Of a DNA stretch of 64,000 bases, positions 28,715-37,852 are shown one piece after another (positions within the stretch are counted from its first letter, which is position 1; the number at the start of each line of letters is the position of its first letter). A model generated the notes under the pieces. The model did no database searches, had not been told where the DNA came from, and saw nothing but the letters and a program-made list of their open reading frames with translations. The stretch spans positions 1-64,000 of the forward strand of contig QPMI01000502.1 in the NCBI GenBank assembly GCA_004431415.1, in the 5' to 3' direction. The position numbers and the translations under genes are program-made. Origin of the DNA: Cyanophora paradoxa (Eukaryota; Glaucocystophyceae; Cyanophorales; Cyanophoraceae).

Positions 28715-31700
28715 ATGTCCTACATCTTGAAGAAGCCAGTGCCACTTCGTAAAGCTCCAGATTTTGTGGATGATCGGCATATAAATATTCGCGTATTTGG
28801 GAGTACTCTAATTGACTACAATGCTGACAAAGATATACACCAGACCGAGTTTAATCGCCCAGCTGCGTTAATTCTGCGCAACTCACATGTTGGCGCCCCG
28901 GACATTGCACAGAGATTTTGTCTAGGTCCAGCTGAGAACTATGTTGCTGAAATAATTGGATCCAGGGCGTTGCCGCGGCACCTGCGAATTGCCTCCTCAG
29001 GCACTGTTTCCAAGTATGATTCTGGTAGATTAATCTTTAGGCTCCAAAATGATAGAGGGGTCCACACATCAGCTCTACGCCTAATTGATGAATCCAATGC
29101 TGTCACAAACAAGACTGCGGCTCACATTACAGGGCGAATTCTCCTTGGCGAAGATGCAGGAATATCAGTGCTAGCATCACAAATCCAGCCGTTTCCCTGG
29201 GATTTACTTTTTACAGCTGCACGAGAAGCAAATATTTTATACGGTTTTGATGTAAATCAAATCGATACCGAGCCAGCCACCAGGTTAGATATTCCTGGAT
29301 GCACCTTTGGCTCGATCCTGATGGAAGCTGATAGGCACCTGCTCCCGGCGTTGCATGACAGCTACGATCTTGGGCTCCGCACCAGGCAGTGGCGAAATAT
29401 TCACGGCACGTCGATTTACCAAGATGGAAAAAAGGTCATCACTGAACCGGAGATAATAAACATTTTCAACTACTACTTCGGACCTATTGTCCCTATACCA
29501 CCTATACCACCTCTTCCAGGGCTACCGAAGCCAAACCCTGAAGGGCCAGGTCGTGAGAGAGTTGCAGATGAAACAATTCCATTCGGGCAAAATATTATTT
29601 CGTGGGAGGCTGTCAGGAATCGCCCCGTGATAGAACGCTATAAGCATCCGCATGAAGAATACCTGCCGCCTGATATTGAAGTTTTCCCGCTCGAAATGTA
29701 CACAGAGCCTGAAGAGCAGTTACTTCCTGATGGCTTAGATGTTCAAGAACTCCAGTACGAGCAACCTGTGATTCCACATGAGCAGCTGCTTCCAGACGGC
29801 TTTGAACCTATTCTCTTCCCCTTGGAGTTCACCGTAGATTGGGAATCAATAACCAATAAACCTGGGAGTTTTCCACCAGAGGAACACAGGCATGATTGGG
29901 ATGAAATCGATAATAAACCGTTGCGGTTTCCCCCAGAGGATCACAGACATGATTGGGCTGAGATCGATAATAAGCCTTTACGGTTCCCCCCAGAGGATCA
30001 TAGACACGACTGGGGTGACCTTGATAATGTTCCGCTTGAATTTCCACCGGAAGATCACAGACACATTTGGAGCGAAATAGATGAGCAGCCCGAGTTCGCA
30101 AAGATTGAGCTTCCTGTCACACTAGCTGTCTCTCTCTACAAATCAATTAACACCCCTGAAAGGTTATATTTGAATGACCACTATGTCCACAGGCAGGGAA
30201 TTCGTGCTAACACTGACATGTCAGGCTCTTTGTTTGTAAGGATTCCCCGTGGAATGGAGATAGTTGCTGCTGGCGGGAATATTGGTTTGCAGGACACGTT
30301 CCCAAGTATTTATGTCACAAACTACTACGCCTCTGACATCGAAATGACATCTGTTCTACCTCCTTTGCCTTCACTGCCGTTGGATCCTCTCTCCCATGCT
30401 GATTTTCATTCTGCAATCCAGATTAATGTAACAGATGTTAGCGATTTAGATTCATCGAGACCGAAATTAGTTTTTAGCCGTGAACGCCTTTTACCCAATG
30501 CTCTGATAGGAAATCGAGATGATTATAAGAAATGCGAAATAGCATGGATAAAAACGAACTATAACGGTGGAGTTGGGGAGGGCATTTTAGAAATTAATCA
30601 GAGGGCAGCAGCAAAAAACATTCACAACGAGACTATATCCAGAGTGGTCACAGAGGATTACCTTCAAGCCCAAAATTATGTAGATGAAACAGAGCTCGCT
30701 TTAGTTATTGCAGGTCTAGCTGTGACAGGGAATTACCTGCCCTTGACAGGAGGAACTATTGACGGAACAGTGACTGCTGACAACTTTTTTGTTCACACTG
30801 AAAGTGATCAGACCTTCCCTGTGGTTCACCCAGGAGCTGAGTACGAGATTCCTATTGATCCTGCTATTATGCCCATAAAAATCGATCTCCCTTCCGATTA
30901 TGTTGGACGGGGTGAACTGAAAATAATCTCTTTCACAGGAGATTATAATGATCTTTTAAACAAGCCTACTGCTGAGAACCTTCACCCTGTTGCCTATTCA
31001 GGAAATTTCCTCCATTTAAATAATAGGGCACACACCCACACAAAGGCTGAGATCACAGATTTTGCACACACTCACACGAAGTCCCAAATAACAGATTTTG
31101 CACACACCCATACCGAGCAGATATAACTAATTTCGCTCACACCCATGTTAAATCAGAGATAACTGATCTTGGGAATGTTGCTTATGTTGGTCATACCCAT
31201 ACCAAGGCAGAGATTACAGACCTGGAAATGTATCGTACGTTGGTCATACCCATGATTGGAATACTGATATCTATAACAAACCGGCGTTGTTCTCAGGCAA
31301 CTACAACGATCTGACCAATAGACCCACTCTTGATCCCTTCACAGCCACCACTATCAGAGCCAATAATACAATGTATGTAGGATCAGGTCAGATTGTAGAA
31401 CCAGCAGGGCCTATGTTTGAAGAAACATGGTTCTTCCACAATTCGCAGAATTACTTTGATAAAACCTTACTTGTTCGTGGAAATGCCTATGCAAGAAATT
31501 TCTATGCTATGAACCCCTCAAATAATGCGACCATCAGTCGATGTATTACAGAGGCAGATCTTTCCAGTCAACTCAATGCATATTTTAATGGGAAAATTCA
31601 AGCAGGGAAGTATGTTTACACTACTCCCGTTTTAGATTACAATAATCTCTATGTGTTCAATCTAACTATCTATTTTACCAATGCCTTTGCTTCTCCTCCT

Positions 31701-31886
31701 GTTGTGACAGCAACAGTAAGGCATGAAGGACAAGATCCAAATTATCAATTAACTCCCGTCGTTTTTACTGTGAACCTGTTGAATGTTTATAGTAACTATT
31801 TTACTTGTGAACTTTTCACTGATCCATATGCAATGATTAATTCATCCAAAACTGTTACAATTCATTACATTGCTGTCGCAATTTAA
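28715..31886 (+). CDS. Large fibre-like protein with tail-fibre repeats, two frameshifts
   Basis: The N-terminal 803 residues (28715-31126) read through. They contain Pro-rich linkers (PIPPIPPLPGLP), then four copies of a WxEIDNKPLRFPPEDHRHD unit (29840-30080). Near the end are HTHTKAEITDFA units. Both are hallmarks of phage tail-fibre shafts. The frame then breaks near 31115 (two extra bases) and near 31222 (one base lost), both inside the HTHT repeat. The coding continues with DWNTDIYNKPALFSG and the C-terminal domain 31287-31886. The undamaged protein would be about 1055 residues. It probably forms a trimeric receptor-binding fibre on the virion. Confidence 0.75.
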
Positions 31887-31905
31887 CTGTTTGGTAATTA
31901 TAAAG

Positions 31906-32827
31906 ATGACATCTGTATTAGAAATCCCGAATTATGAATTAGCAGCCAAATCACTGCATAGCACGTTATCATAAACTGCTCAGCAACACGTTATCGTGGT
32001 GCTGAGCAGTTTATGATAACGTGGGTGGATTCACCACGGCAAAGATCGTAACTTTCGATAACACAAGCAATAACTCCGCTCTTGTGGTTAAGAGTGGTGG
32101 AGCCTATATTGGTGACGGAGCGATTGTAGTGGGGACTGTCACAGCAAATCAATTAAACGTGAGTGGTACATGCATTTTCAGTTCTTTGATGACTTTTAAC
32201 TATGGCCTTTTAGGTAACATAATTTATGGGACTCTTCAGGCATTTCTGAGAGTTCAAGCACCCGAAATTGGTAGTGGAACAGATTCCAACATGAGCTACA
32301 AACGAAATGGTAATGCAATTGTCACTCTTGAAAAAACGACGGTAGCAGAGATAGAGATAAACTCATTCACACTTTCCCCAACTTGCTATTTGAAAAGGAC
32401 TTATTGCCCAAGATTTTGTGTCACAAAACTATTACCTAATCAGGCAGCATCATCCTCATCATGGTCATCTGGCGTCCGTATTACCTTCACAGTTCCTAAT
32501 TTCGCTACTTATTATGTCAACAATGAAGGCAACTGGAATGATTCGTATATATTTACTGCACCTGTTGCAGGTGTTTACCGGGTTTTTTTCACAGCTCTCA
32601 GAATAGATACTCAGACTTCTTATGTGACTATCTTAAAGCTTTCAATAAATGGAATTGCATCCGATTACGAATTTCAATGTTCATTAACGGGACAAATGGC
32701 TATCACATACGAAACTTTACTTACTCTTAACATGGGGGACAATGTTGGAGTATTAAACTCAACAGGTGTTACCATCACTATTAGCACACGCTGTTACTTG
32801 GGGTGCTATCTCGTAAGTGCTATATAA
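31906..32827 (+). pseudogene. Fibre paralogue with C1q-like C-terminus, interrupted by a hairpin
   Basis: The ATG at 31906 follows a TATAAAG box and opens MTSVLEIPNYELAAKSL, which stops at once inside a 62-base inverted repeat. The homologous frame resumes at about 32021 with GGFTTAKIVTFDNTSNNSAL, nearly the same as in the next gene (32850). About 75 residues of the shared N-terminal domain are missing. The C-terminus has the C1q/TNF-like pattern PRFCV...YIFTAPVAGVYRVFF. It is damaged as it stands unless the downstream part is expressed from its own start. Confidence 0.65.
31962..32023. repeat. Perfect 24-bp inverted repeat replacing part of a fibre gene
   Basis: CACGTTATCATAAACTGCTC... at 31962-31985 is exactly reversed at 32000-32023 around a 14-base loop, which itself repeats CACGTTATC. 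It replaces the N-terminal coding region of the fibre paralogue and looks like a fold-back repair scar. Confidence 0.85.
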
Positions 32828-32849
32828 TATTGTCTGTGTAATATAAAGA

Positions 32850-33875
32850 ATGGCTACTCAAATAGCAGTCCCTGTTTTCTGTTACGCTGCACCGAAAATT
32901 CATCAACTCAACCACACTGTAACAGATGCAACTCCGGGTTTTATTTGCACAGAAACAACAGGAGCAGATTCATTTTCGCAGAACTCTTTGATTCGATGCA
33001 AGGAAATCCGGTGTGATCGCAATGGGGGCAAAGTGAGAACCACAGGTCTCATCGTTTCGAACAAGAACCAAGTTCAATCAGGACAGATCGTTTCTGATTC
33101 CGCAATCTATGATGATGTGGGAGGGTTCACCACACCCAAGATTGTTACGTTTGATAACACAAGTAATAATTCTGCTCTTGTCGTGAAAAGTGGAGGTGCT
33201 TACATCGGAGATGGTGCGAGGATTGATGGAAACCTTACAGCTGAGCAACTCACAGTAACAGGAACGACTACTTTTAATAACTTAGTAACAGCTAATGGTG
33301 GTGTGTATGTCCCTGGTGCTCAGCAGTCTATTGTGACAGCAACTACCAAAATTGTTACACCCGAAGTAGATACAGGTTCGAGCTCAAATCTTCTCTTGAA
33401 ACGCAATAGTAATCTCATGGCGACACTGGAAGCCAATAGTCTCACTCTAAATACAGGTTGTTACTTCAAGTACGATTTTCAACCTCGATTCTGCGCACAA
33501 CTTGGTTACACACATGTTGCTTCAAGTGCTGCTCCTCTGATCAACTGGACAACAGTTTTTATAGACAACAGAGGTGCCTTCAATACAGGCAATGGAAGAT
33601 ATACAGCTCCTGTTGCAGGACATTACAGATTAACTGTAAATTCTTCCTCAACATCTTCAACAGCTGTAAGTCTGACTTTGCAGGTAAACGATACTAACCC
33701 TGGTGGTCTGACCATCTTCACATCTGGAACTTCAACTACAATTGCAGCGAAACCTCTATATATCAACGTTATACTCAATCTTGCTGCCGGAGAATATGTC
33801 ACAATTGTCACAGGAACAGCTGGTAGTTATGCAAGTCGAACAACATTTACAGCTGAACTTCTAAGTATCACATAA
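32850..33875 (+). CDS. Fibre-like protein with C1q-like C-terminal domain
   Basis: 341 residues, intact, with a TAATATAAAG box before the ATG. The N-terminal domain (1-125) is shared with the genes at 31906, 34213 and 35090: LIRCKEIRCDRNGGKVRTTG and NNSALVVKSGGAYIGDGARI. The C-terminal domain (about 205-341) follows the C1q pattern: PRFCAQL...VFIDNRGAFNTGNGRYTAP, VAGHYRLTV, then LAAGEYVTIV. C1q-type domains trimerise and bind surface ligands, so this is probably a receptor-binding fibre tip. Confidence 0.7.
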   Translation: MATQIAVPVFCYAAPKIHQLNHTVTDATPGFICTETTGADSFSQNSLIRCKEIRCDRNGGKVRTTGLIVSNKNQVQSGQIVSDSAIYDDVGGFTTPKIVTFDNTSNNSALVVKSGGAYIGDGARIDGNLTAEQLTVTGTTTFNNLVTANGGVYVPGAQQSIVTATTKIVTPEVDTGSSSNLLLKRNSNLMATLEANSLTLNTGCYFKYDFQPRFCAQLGYTHVASSAAPLINWTTVFIDNRGAFNTGNGRYTAPVAGHYRLTVNSSSTSSTAVSLTLQVNDTNPGGLTIFTSGTSTTIAAKPLYINVILNLAAGEYVTIVTGTAGSYASRTTFTAELLSIT

Positions 33876-33897
33876 ATTTTCTCTCTATAATGTAGGA

Positions 33898-34164
33898 ATG
33901 TCGAATATCTACCAAGTGGTTCTCTCAGATACTGAGAAGTTGGGAATGGAATATTGTGCTGCTTCTGTTCAGGATTGGATTGATAATGTCGTTCATAACA
34001 GGGCAAGAATTGCAATTGATGAGATTGTTCAGAAAGAAATTCAATCTTGCATCTCATCAGGAGTTCAAATACCAACCTCAAAGGAAGCCATTGTGTCACA
34101 GGCATTCCAAAGGGGAACTGTAAAGAAAGGCATCGAGTATAATAATGTCACAGAAGAGCAGTGA
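33898..34164 (+). CDS. Small protein in the fibre cluster, unknown
   Basis: 88 residues, starting MSNIYQVVLSDTEKLGMEYC; mainly helical. It has a TATAATGTAGG box before the ATG and tight spacing to its neighbours, so it looks expressed. It might be a chaperone or adaptor for the fibres, but only context suggests it. Confidence 0.5.
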   Translation: MSNIYQVVLSDTEKLGMEYCAASVQDWIDNVVHNRARIAIDEIVQKEIQSCISSGVQIPTSKEAIVSQAFQRGTVKKGIEYNNVTEEQ

Positions 34165-34212
34165 AGCTATAGCTTGTCTGCAGCCTATTTTTTTCTCTCG
34201 CATTTCTATCAA

Positions 34213-35061
34213 ATGACCGAGTACAATCGGGTTCAGCTACCTATCTACTCACTGGGCTCCCCAGCCATCCATATGAGGCAGCATGAAGTTAGCGATGCTA
34301 TTGCGGGATTAGAGTCCACTGAGCGTCCAAACTCAACTAATGCATTTGATCAACGATCTGTGATTCGGTGTAAAGAATTGCGCGCAGATAAAAACTCTGG
34401 GGTTGTAAAAACAACGCGATTATTAGTCACTAATGCAAATTTTTCCCAGCCCATAACAGGGGGAGTTGATTCGTACAGTGTTGACCTCCGAAGCATAAAC
34501 TATGATCAAAACACTGCTGCCCTCACTGTGCGCTCCGGGGGAGCAGCTATTACTGGAGCTTGCCGTGTTAGTGGAGGACTATCATCATCGATTGCCATCA
34601 ATGATGTTCCAGACTTTTCATTAGAGAATGTCGAAAATCGTAAACGAGTTCGAATGTACTTACCTTGCTGTGACCTCCCCTATGCACAAGCTCTAGTAGA
34701 AGTTGAGATAACCATAGCAAATTCAAGTACACCAAATGGTCTGGATGGTGAGAGGTTGCTTTCAAACAGAGAAATACCGAAGGCACTTCAATCACTCTGT
34801 CAGGATCAAAATGATCAGATAGGGCATGTGTATACGTTCTTTGTGCAAGGTCTTGGGCATGCTGGCCGGGGATACGTAGTTCGTAATATCAATACAAGGC
34901 ATCTTTTCGATTTATATGCTACCGCTATAGGCAGATATTCTATCCTAATAATCGGATATCGCTCCGATGTAGCTGCATCAGCGGCCACTAGAGGACTGAA
35001 CCCTGATCCAGCACTCAATAATATGTATGAGGAGAACAATCCAGAAAATCCTATAGCTTGA
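34213..35061 (+). CDS. Fibre-like protein, third paralogue
   Basis: 282 residues from the ATG at 34213 (the frame extends a little upstream without an ATG). The N-terminal domain matches the family: VIRCKELRADKNSGVVKTTR and TAALTVRSGGAAITGACRVS. The C-terminal 140 residues are unrelated to C1q: VRMYLPCCDLPYAQALVEVE onward. A similar segment starts the C-terminus of the next gene (RTYVPSMNSPYIIKLFTLNI), so these two share a second type of head domain. Confidence 0.65.
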   Translation: MTEYNRVQLPIYSLGSPAIHMRQHEVSDAIAGLESTERPNSTNAFDQRSVIRCKELRADKNSGVVKTTRLLVTNANFSQPITGGVDSYSVDLRSINYDQNTAALTVRSGGAAITGACRVSGGLSSSIAINDVPDFSLENVENRKRVRMYLPCCDLPYAQALVEVEITIANSSTPNGLDGERLLSNREIPKALQSLCQDQNDQIGHVYTFFVQGLGHAGRGYVVRNINTRHLFDLYATAIGRYSILIIGYRSDVAASAATRGLNPDPALNNMYEENNPENPIA

Positions 35062-35089
35062 GTGAAAGTTTTATCTTCTGTTTTCTAAA

Positions 35090-35922
35090 ATGGAAGCTGT
35101 TGAAAGAATTGTTGTTCCCTCTTTGACACTAGCAGCCCCAGCAAATCACGTCCTCCAGCATGCTGTCTCAGACGACGTGCCTGGTCTGCAATCAACTGAG
35201 CAGCAGCCAACTCTAAATACCTTCCGGGAGAATCACATATTACGTTTAGGCGAGGTTCGATGCGACAAAAATAATGGGACAATAAAAACAACAAGTCTCC
35301 TTGTAACCAATGCAAACTTTAATTCACATTATGGGGATCCTGATAGCTATGACGATGCTAATAAGGTCAATACTTTTACCTTTGAATCAAGAACAGGTGC
35401 CGTCACCTGCAGATTTGGAGGTGCTTATATTGGCGATGGTCTGAGAGTAGGCGGCGCTGCTTGTGCTCCTATATTTGTTAATGATCAACCTAACCCTGAA
35501 AACACAAATGAAAGAATTCGAACCTATGTGCCTTCTATGAATTCGCCTTACATTATTAAACTATTCACCCTAAACATAAATGAGCAAACATCGATTGTAG
35601 ATAACGTTCAGCCACTCGGAAATCATTTCAAGAGTGTTGTTGATATTCCCCCGGATGTCTACTTCCTTTGTAGAAGGAATGATGCTCTCCGGCCAAACAT
35701 AGCTGTTTTGATCAATCCTATCGATAATTTTGGTGTCGCTTTCCATTCGACTCCAGTTGGGGTTGAAGATTACCAGTTTATTGTGAGGGCCACGCTAATG
35801 GGTGCCTACAAATTATTCTATTTGCTGAAAGAACAGATGTGATTGCAAGCGGGGTCAAGTATGGTGAGACCTTCAATTCGAATCGTTACTTTCCAATTGG
35901 AGGGGCTGATCCCAACCCATAG
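35090..35922 (+). CDS. Fibre-like protein, fourth paralogue, C-terminus in another frame
   Basis: The frame from the ATG at 35090 stops at 35842 (250 residues). The N-terminal domain matches the family: ILRLGEVRCDKNNGTIKTTS and RFGGAYIGDGLRVGG. Near 35815 the +1 frame takes over with a plausible ending, FAERTDVIASGVKYGETFNS, and stops at 35922, which suggests one base was gained or lost. The head domain is of the same type as in 34213. Confidence 0.6.
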
Positions 35923-35955
35923 AATCTTTGTTTTTATATATATTACCCCTTGTAG

Positions 35956-36300
35956 ATGGATCTGCTCCGTAAATGCATGGACATGTTCCATCTCAACGTC
36001 ACCAGCAAATTGAAATGCAGTTGCTGCGAGACAACTATCAACCTCGAAATATCTGACACTGAGGGCTCACGCACCCCTGATACTCAGCTATCGCCTAATA
36101 ACACACCCGGGACTTCTAGGTCCAATTCTCCTTTTACGCGATCTGATTCACCTATACCATGGCTTGATTCTGAAAGCCGAAGATCGTCTTGGCCACCCCC
36201 AAATATCCCGAAGCCCCTGAAAAGAAAGAAGTCCTTGCTATCAAGTTTCAGAAAGGAGAAGACTCCAGTTGCCGAAAAGCAACCAGATCAAGTGGAATGA
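35956..36300 (+). CDS. Small Ser/Pro-rich protein with Cys motif next to the right terminus
   Basis: 114 residues: MDLLRKCMDMF, a CSCCETT cluster, then a disordered Ser/Pro/Arg tail (TSRSNSPFTRSDSPIPWLD) and a basic stretch KPLKRKKSLLSSFRK like a nuclear signal. A TATATATATT box lies 20 bases before the ATG. It stops one base after the inner edge of the right terminal repeat. Unknown function; it could be a regulator acting in the nucleus. Confidence 0.5.
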   Translation: MDLLRKCMDMFHLNVTSKLKCSCCETTINLEISDTEGSRTPDTQLSPNNTPGTSRSNSPFTRSDSPIPWLDSESRRSSWPPPNIPKPLKRKKSLLSSFRKEKTPVAEKQPDQVE

Positions 36301-36581
36301 GGCCGCACCAGACCGCTCTGGGGGCCCGTACCGCTTGGGAGGTCGCCCCTGATAGCGCCTAGATAGAGCTCCCTCGATATTCTCTACTCAGATCCAAATG
36401 CACTCGCCCTCACGCCTTCCAATCTTCAAATCCATGCTCGTCCATCATCACGCCTAATTAACACGCCTAACTGATCTCAGAAAAATCGCTAATTGATGAC
36501 GCTAGAAGGGGTGGATCCCTGAAGGTAAAACCAGACTTTGGGGGCGGTCTGGTTTGGGGGGGGGTCCTCCCCTTTACAACA
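36299..36581 (-). repeat. Right terminal inverted repeat of the Polinton (283 bp)
   Basis: Reverse complement of 12823-13105, ending ...CCTTTACAACA. Equal lengths and no visible mismatches point to recent integration or recent repair of the ends. Confidence 0.95.
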
Positions 36582-36587
36582 TGCATT
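36582..36587. repeat. Target site duplication, right (TGCATT)
   Basis: Second copy of the 6-bp duplication that flanks the Polinton. Confidence 0.9.
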
Positions 36588-37852
36588 TTAAGAGTTGAGT
36601 AGTCGAGCTTCCAGCCGCCATGCGCCATGATGAAAGAGAGACCTACGATTGCCCCGTGGGCGACCCCATCGAAAACTCGAAACAGCACCGGAACAAGAGC
36701 TCCAGGTAACTGTAGAGTGACAGCCGCCACGTGATTGACGTACGCCACCTTGCCCTCTTGGCCCAGCGCAACTGCGACGGGTTTTTTGAGTGCGAGGAGG
36801 CGGACGCCGAGTGCTAGGGCGGTTTTCGAATCCATGAAGCAGTTTGATGCTCCCGTATCGAGTAATCCCTTGATGGTCTGAATTTCGCCAGCGGTGGACG
36901 TGACGATGGGCAGTTCGATGAGGGTCGCTCGAGTTGGAGCTTCGTCAACTGTGGGCATGACGGAAGCAGACGCGAGATCGAGAGAGGTTTGGAGGGGAGG
37001 GGCATCTGACGGAATGGTGCCGTTGAACTTGAGAGTCGGTTGCAACCCCTCCGCTTCTGCGAGCTCGATCGCATGGAGCGATTCAACATATGCAGCGATA
37101 AGGCGGGGGCAGGCGCCGCCGTCTCTGCAAATTTTACAGCACGGCTTTAATTTGTCCTTGAGTTCGATGCAGGCCTTGCAGGTGTCGTCGTCACATCTGT
37201 GCGTATAGCGGAAGGCGTCCATAGGGTCGCCTTTACCGTACTGGTAGTCATCGCCTGGTGGCGACTGCAGGCCATCGAGCGTGCAGGGCGTGCCCTGCGC
37301 GCAGAGAGCGCAACCCTTACTGCATGGTCTGAGCTTGGCTTCTGGATCCTTCGGGTGGGCCTCGGCTTGACAGTCTTGCCCTGCGGAGCAGGACGAGCAG
37401 CAAGTGGTGTTGCAACCACTCGCCTGGTTGGGGAAGCGAAGACAGGTGTCGTCGCTGATGCACGCGCAGCAGTGTTGGCCAGCGCGTGCCGTCCCGTCGG
37501 CGTTGGGCGGGACCACTGTCAGCCGAGAGCCATCCTGCTCGTACCCAGGAGTGAGCTCATCGCCAATGCAATAAAGGAAGGCGGGGCCGTTTTCTTCCTC
37601 TGAATCGCTCGACACTAGCAATTCAGAGGACGGCGGTCGTGTAGGATGCTGCAGATGTCGCTTCGAGATCCGGGCAGCTCCATTGCCTCGAAGTCCAGCT
37701 TCACTTGAGTCGTCAGACGATGTAGATTCGTCCGAGCTCGACTCCGTCGAAGAATCCGATGAGGACTCCTCGGAAGGTCCCAGCAATCTGTCGGCCCGCT
37801 GGGAGGGCACAGAGGGACCGCTTACGCGTTTGGGTACGCCGCGCAGGTGCAC
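36582..37852 (-). CDS. pro: Retrotransposon protease and Cys-rich linker
   Basis: Minus-strand frame that overlaps the end of gag by 31 bases in another frame, so it is probably made by frameshifting. It has a Ser/Asp-rich stretch, then a long Cys-rich region (CCACISDDTC...CNTTCCSSCSAGQDC...CKACIELKDKLKPCCKIC), then a retropepsin domain with the active site LLDTGASNCFM and a closing AIVGLSFIMAHGG. The aspartic protease cuts the polyprotein. The frame runs into the Polinton repeat at 36581; before insertion it continued in frame into the RT region at 12822. The Cys arrays differ from the usual single CCHC knuckle. Confidence 0.8.

Larger units (their letters stand above)
12823..36581. mobile_element. 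Complete Polinton/Maverick-type endogenous virus
   Basis: 23,759 bp, bounded by 283-bp terminal inverted repeats and a 6-bp target duplication. It encodes protein-primed PolB, RVE integrase, FtsK/HerA-type packaging ATPase, a putative major capsid protein, two putative minor capsid proteins, a patatin-like phospholipase and several fibre-like proteins. The termini read TG...CA as expected for a retroviral-type integrase. A few genes carry small frameshifts, but most read through. No adenain-like protease was found. Confidence 0.95.
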
